From contig NBAY01000163.1 of the NCBI GenBank assembly GCA_002794775.1, forward strand, positions 1-31,863: DNA of 31,863 nucleotides. The letters run 5' to 3'. Shown one piece after another: positions 1 to 10,753 of the stretch (the first letter of the stretch is position 1; each line of letters starts with the position of its first letter). The stretch comes from Porodaedalea pini (taxonomy: Eukaryota; Basidiomycota; Agaricomycetes; Hymenochaetales; Hymenochaetaceae). Below the pieces are notes generated by a model, which had not been told where the DNA came from, ran no database searches, and saw nothing but the letters and a program-made list of their open reading frames with translations. The translations under genes were made by a program, and so were the position numbers.

Positions 1-138
1 GCTATGCACGCTTCTTAACTTAAGAAGCTCAAAACTAACTTTTTAGCATTTCAACGAGTTCTCGGTATGCCAACAACTCCGTAATATTCTCCAGATACCA
101 GCTGAATCGTTTCTGTGTCTTACGACACGTGCTGTCAG

Positions 139-985
139 TTCTTTGAAGGCAAACGCGATGTCGTTCTCTTTGCGATTGACTGTTCGGAGTCAATGCAAGC
201 GCTTCATGATGACCCGAACAAAGAAGGCGCACAGACCTCCCACCTACTTGCTGCACTCGAGGCCGATATGCAAATTCAGAAGTGGAAGGTTGTCGGGCCA
301 AATGACGCTGCTGGGATTTTACTTTTCAATACCATGAGAAGCTCTCAAACTCCCGCATATACCACACCGTACTGAGCATCTCAAAGTCTCGCAAGAAAGA
401 AAATACGGCGCGTGGAGCTACAGAGTACAAAGAATAGGACGTTCGTATACGAGCCTGTAGGACAGATTGATGCCCCAAAGATTCAAAATCTTATCCAGCT
501 CCTTTACGGTGCGTTATACTTCGACTCGCAGTTGTATGTTAAGCGATTGCTGATCCATTCCTCTCGAATGTATCTAGAGGCAAAGGATAACCATAAGTGG
601 CTTCGTTACGAGTATCCACCATCAGAGAATCGTGTCCCCATGGGTGATGTCTTTACGAGCTGTAACTGGGCCTTACGAGACGGGTAAGTGTTGCCTATCT
701 GTATAGGCTCGTTTGCGTAAAACAACTTTTTTCTACCAGAGCTCCAAAATCTGGCATCAAGCGTCTTTTCCTCATTACTGACGAAGACGACCCTCATCCC
801 GGCGCGAAGAACGCTCAACTTGTCACGTCTGCTCAAACGACACTTTTGGTAGCGCTTGAGTTAGCATTGCATTTGTTTGACGCCATGAACACTTTGCTTA
901 GGACTTGACTCAAGCGGGTGTCTCCGTTGAACCGTTCTTCATCAGCACGGAGGAGAGGCCATTCGACCCTACCAAGTTCTATTCG
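139..985 (+). pseudogene. ku70: Ku70 (XRCC6) fragment: broken N-terminal von Willebrand-like domain
   Basis: Ku70 pairs with Ku80 to bind DNA ends in non-homologous end joining. The blocks 139-333, ~387-508, 578-683, 740-848 and 902-985 spell the N-terminal alpha/beta (vWA) domain of fungal Ku70. Recognisable pieces are FEGKRDVVLFAIDCSESMQ, PVGQIDAPKIQ, VPMGDVFTSCNWALRDG, KRLFLITDEDDPHPG and GVSVEPFFISTEERPFDP. Introns 509-577, 684-739 and 849-901 keep good splice signals. Two lesions are visible. The donor expected near 334 reads CATGAG instead of GT, with its acceptor still present at 381-386. A frameshift near 430-440 separates the reading frames of the second block. After the donor at 986 no Ku core or SAP domain follows; unrelated sequence and a DUF6698 gene lie there. 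The first exon is absent or upstream of the window. Retained introns point to copying at DNA level rather than through mRNA. I infer a pseudogene fragment, with the working copy elsewhere. Confidence 0.82.
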
Positions 986-1185
986 GTGCGGCTTTCTTCC
1001 TTCTCTCTTCAAGTTCTGGCATTCTCACTGAAACACGTGAGATCATAACGCGATATAGCCAAGAGGGGATATCTCGCCGTGGTTGTGTTTTCCAGTGAAA
1101 GTTGCACAGCCGCTGATCTCCCCCGCCCAGCCTTATAAACTTATGGTGTTACTATGCTTCTTTCTGTATTCGAACACTCACCGCG
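986..1185. other. Junction between the Ku70 fragment and the DUF6698 gene
   Basis: This 200-bp stretch runs from the last Ku70 splice donor to the DUF6698 start codon. It must hold the DUF6698 promoter and the breakpoint that removed the rest of Ku70. No Ku70 coding frame resumes here, and I see no terminal repeats or target duplications that would mark a transposon edge. Confidence 0.4.
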
Positions 1186-1263
1186 ATGTCTCCCCCTCAT
1201 GGAATGCTCGCCCCTCAGTACCTGATGTCTCTCCCTCACGGAATGCTCGCCCCTCAGTACCCG
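1186..1263 (+). repeat. 39-bp tandem repeat, two copies, at the start of the DUF6698 gene
   Basis: Units 1186-1224 and 1225-1263 are near-identical, with four visible substitutions. Each begins with ATG and encodes a 13-residue unit of the form MS(P/L)PHGMLAPQY(L/P). The repeat gives several in-frame start codons in a row (1186, 1204, 1225, 1243 and 1264), so the true start is uncertain by up to 26 codons. Confidence 0.85.
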
Positions 1264-2865
1264 ATGACACCGACCCCCCCTATGACGGATTCGCAGCCTA
1301 GCTCCTCAGACTCCTCTTCTGACTCGGACTCGACCAGTGCTTCACGACAGGTGCCAGAGGAAGAGTTTACGAGAAGTGGAAAGAGGAAGGCGTACGCTGG
1401 CTTCTTCCTCTTGTCTTCGTTTATCTGTTTACTTTACTCATTTGCAGTACTGCAGCGGACATCTTCGTCAGCAAGGGACGCTACCTTGCTAGAGCATATG
1501 AACCATGGACTAGCCCGCAACAAATTCTTAACAAAGGTATTCCTAACGCAAAGCTTAGCCCTGCTGAATTACAACAAATCACTGATCCGTCGTAAGTGAT
1601 TGGTTTTATTCTACTTTATTCTTTCAATAATCAGTTCTTGTGTCAGTGTCCACCGTGCTGTGGATGCTGTGAAGGCTTTATTCGATGTCAACACCTTGCT
1701 GTACAAGAAGGTCGTCAAGGCGGATACTCAGACATTCAAATATATAGTTAATTGCGTGAGTCATTGCTTTTTTTTCCTCTGCATAGATAAACTCTCACAA
1801 TGTTTACAGTTGCGTGAGGGTCAGTGTGCCGCTTGGTCTGCCGATACATCAGGAATCAGGAAAATTATCCTCCAGTGGATCGTTTTCCCATCCGTTGACA
1901 ACGAGTCGACACGGCCAGATAATGATCGCAAAGACTTACGTGGATTCGAGAACGAGACACTCGCAAAGCTCCTGGCCCCCGCAGAGGTTCAGCCGCTCAC
2001 TCCGGAGTAAGTACTTTGAGATAATCTTAAACAAAAGAAGACGTGCTCATGCCTTTCCTATCACATCATTGCTGATTTATATTACATACTTTCTAGATAT
2101 CTAGCTTTGTTGCGTGCGGACAGGGCCACGGTAACAAACAAAAAAGGAGTTACCCGTGAACTTGATGGCAACCATAGCCGAGTCTTTGCCTTCGAAAACG
2201 GTATTTATCATCCAAGGAACCCTCTGAAGGGCTTCTTGAAGGGTAATTTGATCGTCAGGGCAAGTCTTCTTCCTTTTTCTTTCTTAATGTGTTTACATCT
2301 TTTTGTAGGCCTATAAACACATCTTTACGGCGCCTTCTTCTGCAAACTCAGGTCCCGCTGTCAAAGGCTCAAGGTGTACGAAAATAGGTAATGCAGAGAT
2401 CCATGGTATGACCGAAGTCACTCCAGGATCACTTGCATACGTTACTGTCCAGGTATTTTATTTGTTTCACGGTTTGCGCGTATATAATACTGAAAAATGT
2501 ATTACTACCAGGTCTACTTTGCTCTTAGCGCAAGGCTCCATTTCTCTACGTCGAGTGCTCCAGAAATACCCGAGATGTTTAATGGTATTATTCAATTGTT
2601 CAGGTCTGATGTCCCACATGTCAAGAGGTACACTGCTGAGCTATTGATTTGGTGGAATCGGTATGTTCATCTGCGTCTATGTGATATTATGGTCCCTTAC
2701 TAACCCTTACTCAGAATTATCTTTCCGAATACCCAAGCAGCAACCGATCCTCATGACCTAGGTGCCATAGCTGATATTGAAGACTTCTATCGAGACTGGA
2801 CCGAGGATGAGGAGGGCAATGAAGAGGGTGAGGAGGACAACGAAGAGGAAGAGGACAATGTATGA
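1186..2865 (+). CDS. DUF6698-family protein, 8 exons, about 420 aa
   Basis: The model joins 1186-1391, 1448-1591, 1647-1755, 1810-2006, 2097-2259, 2309-2452, 2512-2660 and 2715-2865. The middle carries GRYLARAYEPW, RKIILQWIVFP and GNHSRVFAFENGIY. The C-terminal half carries MTEVTPGSLAYVTVQ, then VYFALSARLHFS and ELLIWWNRIIFPN, which is the signature I know from DUF6698 proteins, a family expanded in agaricomycetes and without established function. The N-terminus is a repeat of MLAPQY units plus a serine/aspartate-rich linker. The C-terminus is a strongly acidic tail (EEGNEEGEEDNEEEE-like). Intron 2260-2308 uses a GC donor (GCAAGT). All frames close, so the gene looks intact, although it sits between two decayed remnants. 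DUF6698 genes often lie in repeat-rich accessory regions; a mobile origin is possible but nothing here proves it. Confidence 0.75.
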
Positions 2866-3756
2866 ATTTTGATTGAAATTTCCGCTCACATTCAATCCGA
2901 TACCATCCATCTTGAACAGCTATTTCTATTTTCCCTATCGTTGGTCGCATATTGTTATGTGCTATTTCAATTTCATTCTATTCCAATACTTCCATCTAAT
3001 TGTCATCCACGACAACTGCTGCTAAGTGAGCTATAACTATTATATACATGAGAACCGACAGTGCGCATCACCATCAATTAGAAAGCATTATAAGTAATTT
3101 CTTGCTTTTATAACTCCGACAACTCTTCCGCCGCCTTGTAATCCTGACTTTAGAATTTATTTAATTATATATAAGTCTGCAATACTTCCACTAACTTATA
3201 CTCTATTGAAAGTCTTATCATGTATTAAAATCTCTCATAAGTGTTTTGATATATTATAATTTGGTATGACTGTTATGCTTTTCGGTAAGTATTATGGTGG
3301 ATTGTAAGATGGAGTTCAGATTTTATTGCTCTATAATTATGCCCGAAATGATTATATGTATTACATGTCTTTTAAGACTTATAATTGAATATAATTAGTT
3401 ATAATACTCTGCAGATTTTTGTGATGTCATTAAATATCAACACTCACTGCCAGTGCCCTACATAATTTCCCTATCAGATAATCTATTATTATGAAGTTAA
3501 TATGAAGAAGATTTACGGCTATAAATGTTATACAAACTCTGCTCATCTCCGAAACCGAGAGTGAGGTACTGGTAGAGAGAGATCATTACACAGGACATTG
3601 CAATAAGCAGATTAGCCATCGAGCTGTCCAAATTGTGCTTCTCTACTAGCCATAAGCTCAGAATCTGATAGTATAACCCTCAGATTTCAGTATAGAGTAA
3701 AGTTATGTAGATCATGAATCTTTCTCATTATAAAGCCGAGGATTTTCAAGTCATCC
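2866..3756. other. AT-rich non-coding stretch
   Basis: After the DUF6698 stop the base composition turns clearly AT-rich, with many TATAAT- and ATTATA-like runs, and there is no plausible coding frame up to about 3750. It resembles decayed repeat or mutated intergenic DNA. I found no terminal inverted repeats, target duplications or tRNA-like folds. Confidence 0.5.
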
Positions 3757-4230
3757 TTGGGTTTGCCACGGAAGTGCAGGTACGCCTGTAAAAGGATCAT
3801 ACCCATCAATGAAGCTGCAAGCCGCGACGCGGCAAGAAGTGATCCAACTGTCAGGCCTGATGTCGGCGTGCTCATGTTGGACTTCGAGGCAGTCAACAAG
3901 CTAGAGGGAGAGAAAAAGATACAGGCACTTTCGGAATGTCCCAGTCCTTATATCACCGCAATGCTGGATTGCCTCGCTTGGCACATCAGCTGAGCTTAGC
4001 GTGCAGTTAACGACCGTCTAGACAGAAGGCGCATCGGGAAGTTCCGGAGGAGTTCGAGCACCATGGCTATGAGTGCAACAGCACGCGCAGATGCCTTCAA
4101 GAGGTTCAATGCAGGAAGAAAGGCTAAATTCCAGGTCATTCATGATTCGGATTTCCGAGAGAATCAGTTTTAGGGACAGATGGAAGTGATGGAATATTCA
4201 GTGAGCGATGCAGAAAGATTGACAGACGAC
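3757..4230 (+). pseudogene. Degenerate coding remnant of unknown family
   Basis: One reading frame runs from 3757 to about 4230 interrupted by in-frame stops: TGA at 3991, TAG at 3997, TAG near 4171 and TGA near 4231. The translated pieces look like real protein: DVGVLMLDFEAVNKLEGEKK and PSPYITAMLDCLAWHIS before the first stops, then VNDRLDRRRIGKFRR, ARADAFKRFNAGRKAKFQVI and HDSDFREN after them, then MEVMEYSVSDAERLTDD. Hydrophobic and charged residues alternate as in a folded domain and the local GC content is higher than in the AT-rich flank. I do not recognise the family. The alternative is a chance frame, or an intron spanning the first stops. Confidence 0.4.
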
Positions 4231-4349
4231 TGAGGGTGAGAACTGATTCCAGTAGCAGCCTTAAGACAAAATCTATGGGTGCACTTTGTGCGAGGCAAGC
4301 ATGTGTCGAGAGATAAGTATGAGTTGGTTTAATTTGAGGCGGAGTTGAA

Positions 4350-5453
4350 ATGAAAATGACAAAGATCGACGAAGCTGAAAGCGTCAGCTGCAGCCTGAGA
4401 TGCTCTTCTGTGAGAGCCGTGACGGACAGTCCTCAAAACATGAACATTCCGAGTACCGAAACCATCGCGTCGGCAGCTCAGATTAGCGTCTTCGATGACA
4501 AAGGAATTAAGGTGCCTTTTGGCAATCTCTTTGCTTCTTCAAAGACCATTGTTGTCTTCATTCGTAAGTGCTCGTGCGCCTTAGCTTCGCCGATGAATGA
4601 CGATGTTGACTTTATGGTTGCAATAACATGCAGGTCATTTCTTCTGCGGTGTAATTTATTTCTTAATATAGAACGGAGAGACTCGTAATGATGCATTGTT
4701 TAAATGCCTCTTCGTGTAGATGTGTCAGGTATGCTTGAACCTTACACTATTGTGATGAGACTAACTAACGAAGCGCTTGTTCAGGCATACGTCTCACAAC
4801 TTGCAGAAGTGCCAGACACCTCGCTAGCAGAGGCTAATGTCAGGCTTGTTATTATCGGCTGCGGTGAATGGCAGTTAATAGATAACTACAAAAGTGAGCT
4901 CACTCAGTGCAACTTTATGGAGATCCATCACTAACGTTGCATTCATTAGAGAACTCCGGCTTTAATGGGGACATATTCGCGGACCCATCTCGTGAGCTCT
5001 ATCACAAGCTCGGTATGACAATTGAGAACTTGGCTGGCACACCTGCTGGTGAGCCCAAACGGAGTTATGTCACTGGGGTTTTGTCGAATGTTTTGAAGAG
5101 TATCTGGGTAAGCAACGTTCAGACATCAGGCGTGGCTCCTCTTAACGTGTCTCACGGTTGGACAGAGCGGGCCGATCTTGCATCCCTTGGACATGGGCAA
5201 GCAAGGCAACATTTCGCAACTTGGCGGAGATTTCATATTTGGCCCAGGTCCGCCTGCTTCTTTACTCGTTGACTCAAACTAGCATCATCTCTGATTGTCT
5301 TCTTCCTAGGTGATACATGTCAATTCGCTCACTTGATGCAACACACCCAAGACCGTGAGTATAATTTCTCGTCTCCAATGGTCCTTAAAGTAATGTGAGA
5401 GCTCAGACACGGAAGTTGCGGACCTCATGAAAGCTGCCGGTGTAAACATATAA
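4350..5453 (+). CDS. PRXL2/AhpC-TSA-like thioredoxin-fold protein, 8 exons, about 226 aa
   Basis: Exons are 4350-4563, 4634-4650, 4720-4728, 4785-4893, 4950-5107, 5166-5247, 5310-5354 and 5407-5453. The protein matches the peroxiredoxin-like 2 group (AhpC/TSA_2 family, relatives of human PRXL2C/AAED1), presumed cytosolic redox proteins. Key parts are KTIVVFIRHFFCGMCQAYV around residues 65-83 with a CxxC at C76 and C79, then VRLVIIGCGEW, DIFADPSRELYHKLGM, GGDFIFGPG and DLMKAAGV near the end. The third exon is only 9 nt and encodes Met-Cys-Gln, so it supplies the second cysteine. Its flanking introns are 69 and 56 nt with good GT/AG ends, and the second has a CTAAC branch point. Start codons at 4356 and 4440 are in-frame alternatives. 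It ends 193 bp before CCT3. Substrate and reductant are unknown. Confidence 0.85.
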
Positions 5454-5646
5454 CGGGTCAAAACCAGAGATCCATGCATATGGACGTTCTTGTAGTTGTA
5501 CGATAGTGTAATTTACTCGCGCCTTTGTAATGGCCCTTCTATAACTGTGAGAACTTTAGTCCATTTACAGAATTGGCGTAAGGCAAACGCGTCGCGCGTG
5601 CAGGCAGCATTCATTCAACTCGTCGTCCTCGACAATCGCGACAGCC

Positions 5647-7613
5647 ATGGCAGGAATGGGACAAACGCCGGTTTTTGTAATGAGTGCGTCAGTGCAGCTT
5701 TTATTATATATCAACTTTCTGATCCAATTTCGCAGACACTGCGCCAGAACGGCAGTCTGGTCGCAAAGCCCAAATTTCTAACATAACTGCCGCAAAAGTT
5801 CGTTTATCAGTGTCCTCGCTGAAGCTGTTTTCTGACCTTCTTTCAGACCGTTGCAGACGTCATTAGAACATGTCTCGGTCCAAAAGCCATGCTCAAAATG
5901 ATCCTCGACCCGATGGGCGGCATTCTGTGAGTACGCATTGCTCTCGACCGATGTACTTGCTTATACAGGGTTCAAGACTCACAAACGACGGAAACGCTAT
6001 TCTACGAGAAATCGAGGTTGCACATCCAGCGGCAAAGAATATGATTGAGTTGAGTCGGACACAGGACGAAGAGTGCGGAGATGGGACGACGAGCGTCATT
6101 ATCCTTGGTGCGTCTTGTGTTCATGTTGGCCGAGACAGACTTATTAACGTACAATAATACAGCCGGTGAAATTCTTGCGCAATCGCTTCAGCCATTAGAG
6201 CGGAATACGCATCCTGTTGTCATCATCTCTGCCTTCAACAAGGCGTTGAAGGAAGCACTCGAGGTTATCGACCGCATATCCATCCCCATCGACACGTCAA
6301 ACGACGATGACATGCTCGCGCTCATCAAAACGTCCATTGGCACCAAGTTCGTCGTGCGGTGGTCTGAGCTTATGTGCCGTCTTGCACTGCAGGCCGTCCG
6401 CACCGTCGCACAGAGCGATGCGGGCATCACTACGGTCGACATCAAGCGCTACGCACGCGTGGAGAAGGTGCCCGGCGGCGAGATCGAGCAGTCATGTGTG
6501 CTCAGCGGCGTGATGCTCAACAAGGACGTCACGCACCCCAAAATGCGGCGCCGGATCGAGAAACCGCGCATTATCCTGCTCGACTGCCCGCTCGAGTACA
6601 AGAAGGGTGAGAGCCAAACGAACATCGAGATCTCGAAGGAGGAAGATTGGAACCGCGTGCTGGAGATCGAGGAGGAGCAGGTCAAGATGCTCTGCGAAAA
6701 AATCATCGAGTTCAAGCCCGACCTCATCTTCACCGAGAAGGGCGTCTCGGACCTGGCGCAGCACTACCTGCTCAAGGCGAACATCACCGCATTACGACGG
6801 GTGCGCAAGTCGGATAACAACCGTATCGCGCGCGCCGTCGGTGCGACGATCGTGAACCGTGTCGAGGATCTGCGTGAGTCGGACGTCGGAACGAAGTGCG
6901 GGCTTTTCAACATTGAGAAGATTGGCGACGAGTACTTCACCTTCCTCACCGAGTGCGAGTCGCCCAAGGCATGCACTATTCTCCTGCGCGGGCCGTCGAA
7001 GGACATCTTGAACGAGATTGACCGTAACCTCGCCGACGCGATGGCCGTTGCGCGCAACGCGGTCTTCAACCCGCGCCTAGCTCCCGGAGGCGGTGCGACG
7101 GAGATGGCGATCAGTGTCGCGCTGCAGGCTAAGGCACGCAGTATCGTCGGTGTCCAAGGCCTGCCGTTTCGTGCCATCGCGGATGCGATGGAGGTCATAC
7201 CGCGCACTCTGGTACAAAATGCCGGTGGGAACGCGATCAGGGTATTGACCGAGCTGAGGGTACGTGAATCCTTGTTCCTTAACCAGTAAATCCCTCTTAT
7301 ACGTTGATTATCAAGGCAAAGCATGTTGCTGGTGAACACTCTTGGGGTATCAACGGCGATACGGGGAAGATTGTGGACATGAAGTCGTATGGCCTCTACG
7401 AGTCTGCTAGCGTAAAGGTGCGTGTTCTCTGCATTTATTAGCGCACTTTTCTTCTTATCTCTTCATGTTTCTTCCGCTTCCTAGGTCCAAATTCTCAAAA
7501 CTGCCATCGAGGCAGCTCGCATGCTTCTGCGCGTCGACGACGTTGTGCAGGCCGTGCGCAAGGAGAGGGGGCAGCAAGAGCAGGGCCCGCCGCCGGAGGA
7601 GATGGAGGGTTGA
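5647..7613 (+). CDS. cct3: T-complex protein 1 subunit gamma (CCT3)
   Basis: This is the gamma subunit of the cytosolic TRiC/CCT chaperonin, an ATP-driven folding chamber for actin, tubulin and other proteins. Exons are 5647-5683, 5736-5797, 5847-5926, 5977-6107, 6163-7259, 7316-7417 and 7485-7613, giving 545 aa, the normal length. Group II chaperonin motifs are present: TCLGPKAMLKMILDPMGG, LTNDGNAILREI, the ATP-site GDGTT at residues 94-98, KPDLIFTEKGVSDLAQHYLL in the apical part, GDEYFTFLTECESPKACTIL, and the equatorial PGGGATEM at 411-418. The end is the usual flexible tail rich in Gln, Glu and Pro. The large fifth exon is GC-rich with biased codons, as expected of a highly expressed gene. 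The acceptor at 5976 was chosen over the earlier AG near 5968 because only it preserves ILLTNDG. Confidence 0.97.
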
Positions 7614-8240
7614 TTGTCTGCTGCCAACTGAATGTTGCTAATCGAGAGGTTGATTCTGTGTGGTGTGGGGTAAGTAGCATACCTGTATTTTTGCAACAAA
7701 TGAAATACTCGAAGAGTACTACATCTCTGCGTCACACTGGGATCACTGCTACCAGAAACAGAAAATGAGCAGAAGGAGCTGCAAAGCCTGTCAAACTGTA
7801 GCACCATAGAATTGGAATGGCCACAGAGACTTGCTATTCTGATGCTGATATGCATGGGAAAATATTCTATAGAGCACAAGATCTCCAAGTTGTTTCATGT
7901 CGCTTGTCAACTGACTGATTTAAACGGAATCACAAAACACTGTTGATTCGTCTTACTTATTTTCTTATATCTGTAGAGCGTGGCAGGAGGCCTCTGTGAA
8001 TGCTTGCAACATTCGCAAAAGCCTGAAGCCGATGTCTGAATCCGACGCGACCTTGACGCGAAGGCGGCGACGCGGTCCGTGACTTGCGCGTGATGGCGTG
8101 AGAATAATAATCATGGTGCCGAGCGACGAGCGGGGACGCCCCTTGGACATTGTGGCCACGCTGCCAACTGAGTCGCGCTCATCGACAAAATACGTGCTTT
8201 GCGTTTCTGCCTTGTCGTCCTCAACGGTAGTCTGCTCAAT
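7614..8240. other. Intergenic: CCT3 3' end and SCC4 promoter region
   Basis: A 627-bp gap between two forward genes. It should hold the CCT3 3' UTR and the promoter of SCC4. I see no convincing open frame, repeat or RNA gene. An upstream in-frame ATG for the next gene lies at 8199. Confidence 0.5.
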
Positions 8241-10753
8241 ATGAGCTCGAAAGCTAAAGAAGAAGAAAGCGCACCGGAGACGCCTCGGTCGCAGGCTCTA
8301 ACGCGGTCGCGGAAGCGCCGACGGTCCTCGTCGCCCTTAGAAGGCCGTGCCGGCAAGAAGAGGACATTGGAAAGACTACCTCCAAGCATCCTGCTCCTCG
8401 CTCTTCCCGGTCTGCTCGCTGTTCCACCCAATCACAAGTTGCAAGTAATCAGCTACGGACTATCACTTGCTGCGCTGCGCAAATGCGTTGCATTAGGTGG
8501 GCTGCCACCTGATATCGAATGTCGCGCATGGACCGGAATGGCAGAGCTGGGATTCAGAATTGTACGTGCGGGATGGTCTCAGAATGACCTCTTTCCATGG
8601 GCGAGAGGTCTTGACTTGGAGGTGTGTTGTCTGTCTTTCACTTTCGCCGTGTTTCTAACGTCTAGAACAGGTTGAAAATGCAATCGGAAAAGGTCTACTT
8701 ATCTCTCAACAAACTCCGTCCCTGGCTGTCTACAAACAAACTTTAATACTTACACACGCCCGCCTCACCCATTGGCAGCAAAACGAAAAATACTCGCGCA
8801 CGCTTCTGAAACGCCTCGTCTCATCATTCTCACTACCTAAGAAATTCGAAGTCGCTAGCACACCGTCATGGTTTGTTTACACTACGCATCTGACTGGCGT
8901 GTCCCATGCGCTCGCGCGGATACCTCCCGATCTCAAAACAGCCTTTAGCACGATTCAGGACCTTCTATCGGCGTCGGAGGCTCATGGAGACCCACCTGTA
9001 ACGCTGCTCACGCACATTTTACGTTTGCGGACACTCGTAGATGCTGGGATGTGGGATGCCGTTGGCGACTCGCTCGCGCTTGCGGAGTCTGCGCTTGGTA
9101 TGGCGTACAATGATGCCGTCCCTCCGCCATCGGAGAAGGGGAAGGAAAAGGCGAAGGAGGAGTTTATGAGCTTTGGGGATCCGTTTGAAGCTGCCATGGC
9201 TATTCACACGCTTCTGATGGGTGTCGTCTACTATACGCATCTCGGCCAAGCAAAGGCATCTTCGCCACGTCTGTCCCATCTTCATGCCCTCCTAGACTCT
9301 GATGCCCTAAACCTGTTTCCGAATGGTACTATTGACGTGCGTTCCATCCTTTATCTGCTGGTCCATCTGCTGGTCCTCGGCTAACAACATCTCTTGCAGA
9401 TCACGCTTTCATCTGGTCCCCCGCTCACGATAAAATGCACTCATCCGCGCGTGCTGTATCATCTAGCGTACCTTGTAAGTAGTGTCTCTAAGCGGGATGC
9501 AGTCGGCCGTAAGCCGAAGCGGAAGGTCTTCGCCAAAGAAGGTCTGAATGTTTGGGAAAAGGAGATTAAGAAGGAAATATCTCGTATGTCATTTCTGCCA
9601 ATCATATCCCCCTGCGTCTCAATTGTCTTCAGTGAACCCTTGGGCTGAGCCACGAGATGCCGAGGAGGTCGATGAGCGAATGGTGAAGATGAAGGCAGAC
9701 CTTCTCTCGGAACTGGTTGCTGTAAGTGCCAACCGCTGTCAAAACGTATGTATGCTGAGTCTGTGTAGGTCTGTATCATGCGCAGCGAGTTTGAAGAAGC
9801 ATCATCAGTAAGTATACCCACCACACGTATGGACCTCATCTAATTCGATATCCTTTATACAGCATCTTGATATGCTAATCGCGCATACACGGTCCTTTAA
9901 TCTCTTCACGACGTACGCTGCTCGCATCACTCTACATCACGCTCACCTCGCCCATGCACTTGGCGATATTGATCGTGCTGCACAATGTTATGCTGTTGCT
10001 GCGCATCTTGCAGCTGATGGCACCTTTGTGAACGTCTCAGCTCGAGCTGGTGGCTTGGCTTTGAGAATCGCACGCGGTGAGGGCGCAAGAACGGACCTCG
10101 TTTGGGAGGCTGAGGTCTCTTCTGTCATGGAGACGTGCCGTGGCATGGGTGGCACTCTCGAGGCGATTGGTCATGTACTGCAGGCGTGTCTCTCTACAGA
10201 AATCCTCACTGCAAAGTACGTCGATCCTCACTTCTGCCATTCAAGCTAAGCTGATTCTTCGGTGTTTTGATAACAGGGCTCACTTGAAGTCTGCGCTCGA
10301 CACTGCATCAGATGCTCAGGACAATCACCTCCGCGCACTCATTCTCGCATTGGTGTCCGCTCTATACCTGCGCACAGCCGAGCAGCACTCGCGGGCGATG
10401 TTGGAGACATGCGGGCAGCTCGCCGCAGGCCTTGGTGCGACCCAGAAGGGTGGCTTTTACAAAGATGACACTCAGGCCGAATCTTCAAATGATGGACAGG
10501 CTGCGCCAGGCATGTCCGTCGGCAACGCACCACTCGGACTGTGGGTCGGACAGCGGTTCCTCGGTATGAACTACATCCCTGAGGCAGGATTTCCAGCGTT
10601 CTAACCCGCTTCTTTGTTACAGATATCTACCGCCAGGAAGGGAACGAGAGCAAGGTGCAGCGACAGGAGGCGATCAATGCACGGCTTACAACGGCTGTCG
10701 AGCACCTCGCAGTTAGGCGAGTGGCGCTCATCGGTCCGCCACCTCTGTCGTAG
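8241..10753 (+). CDS. scc4: Cohesin loader subunit SCC4/MAU2
   Basis: Scc4/MAU2 (Ssl3 in fission yeast) binds the N-terminus of Scc2 and targets cohesin loading onto chromatin. Exons are 8241-8621, 8671-9336, 9400-9583, 9633-9721, 9769-9807, 9863-10215, 10277-10563 and 10623-10753, giving 709 aa. After a charged S/R/K-rich head of about 50 residues with KRRR- and KKR-like clusters (possible nuclear signal), the rest is helical TPR-like repeat sequence of the cohesin-loading-factor family (PF10345). Diagnostic stretches are ENAIGKGLLISQQTPSL, YAARITLHHAHLAHALGD, HLKSALDTASDAQDNHLRA and LGLWVGQRFLDIYRQEGNE near the C-terminus. A polar insert (PPPSEKGKEKAKEE) lies near residue 290, typical of a loop between repeats. 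A start at 8199 would add 14 residues. The assignment rests on pattern and length; fungal Scc4 proteins diverge quickly. Confidence 0.88.

Noticed and set aside
6449..7339. Long reverse-strand frames across CCT3
   Set aside because: Shadows created by the GC-rich codon bias of the large CCT3 exon; the forward frame is unambiguous.
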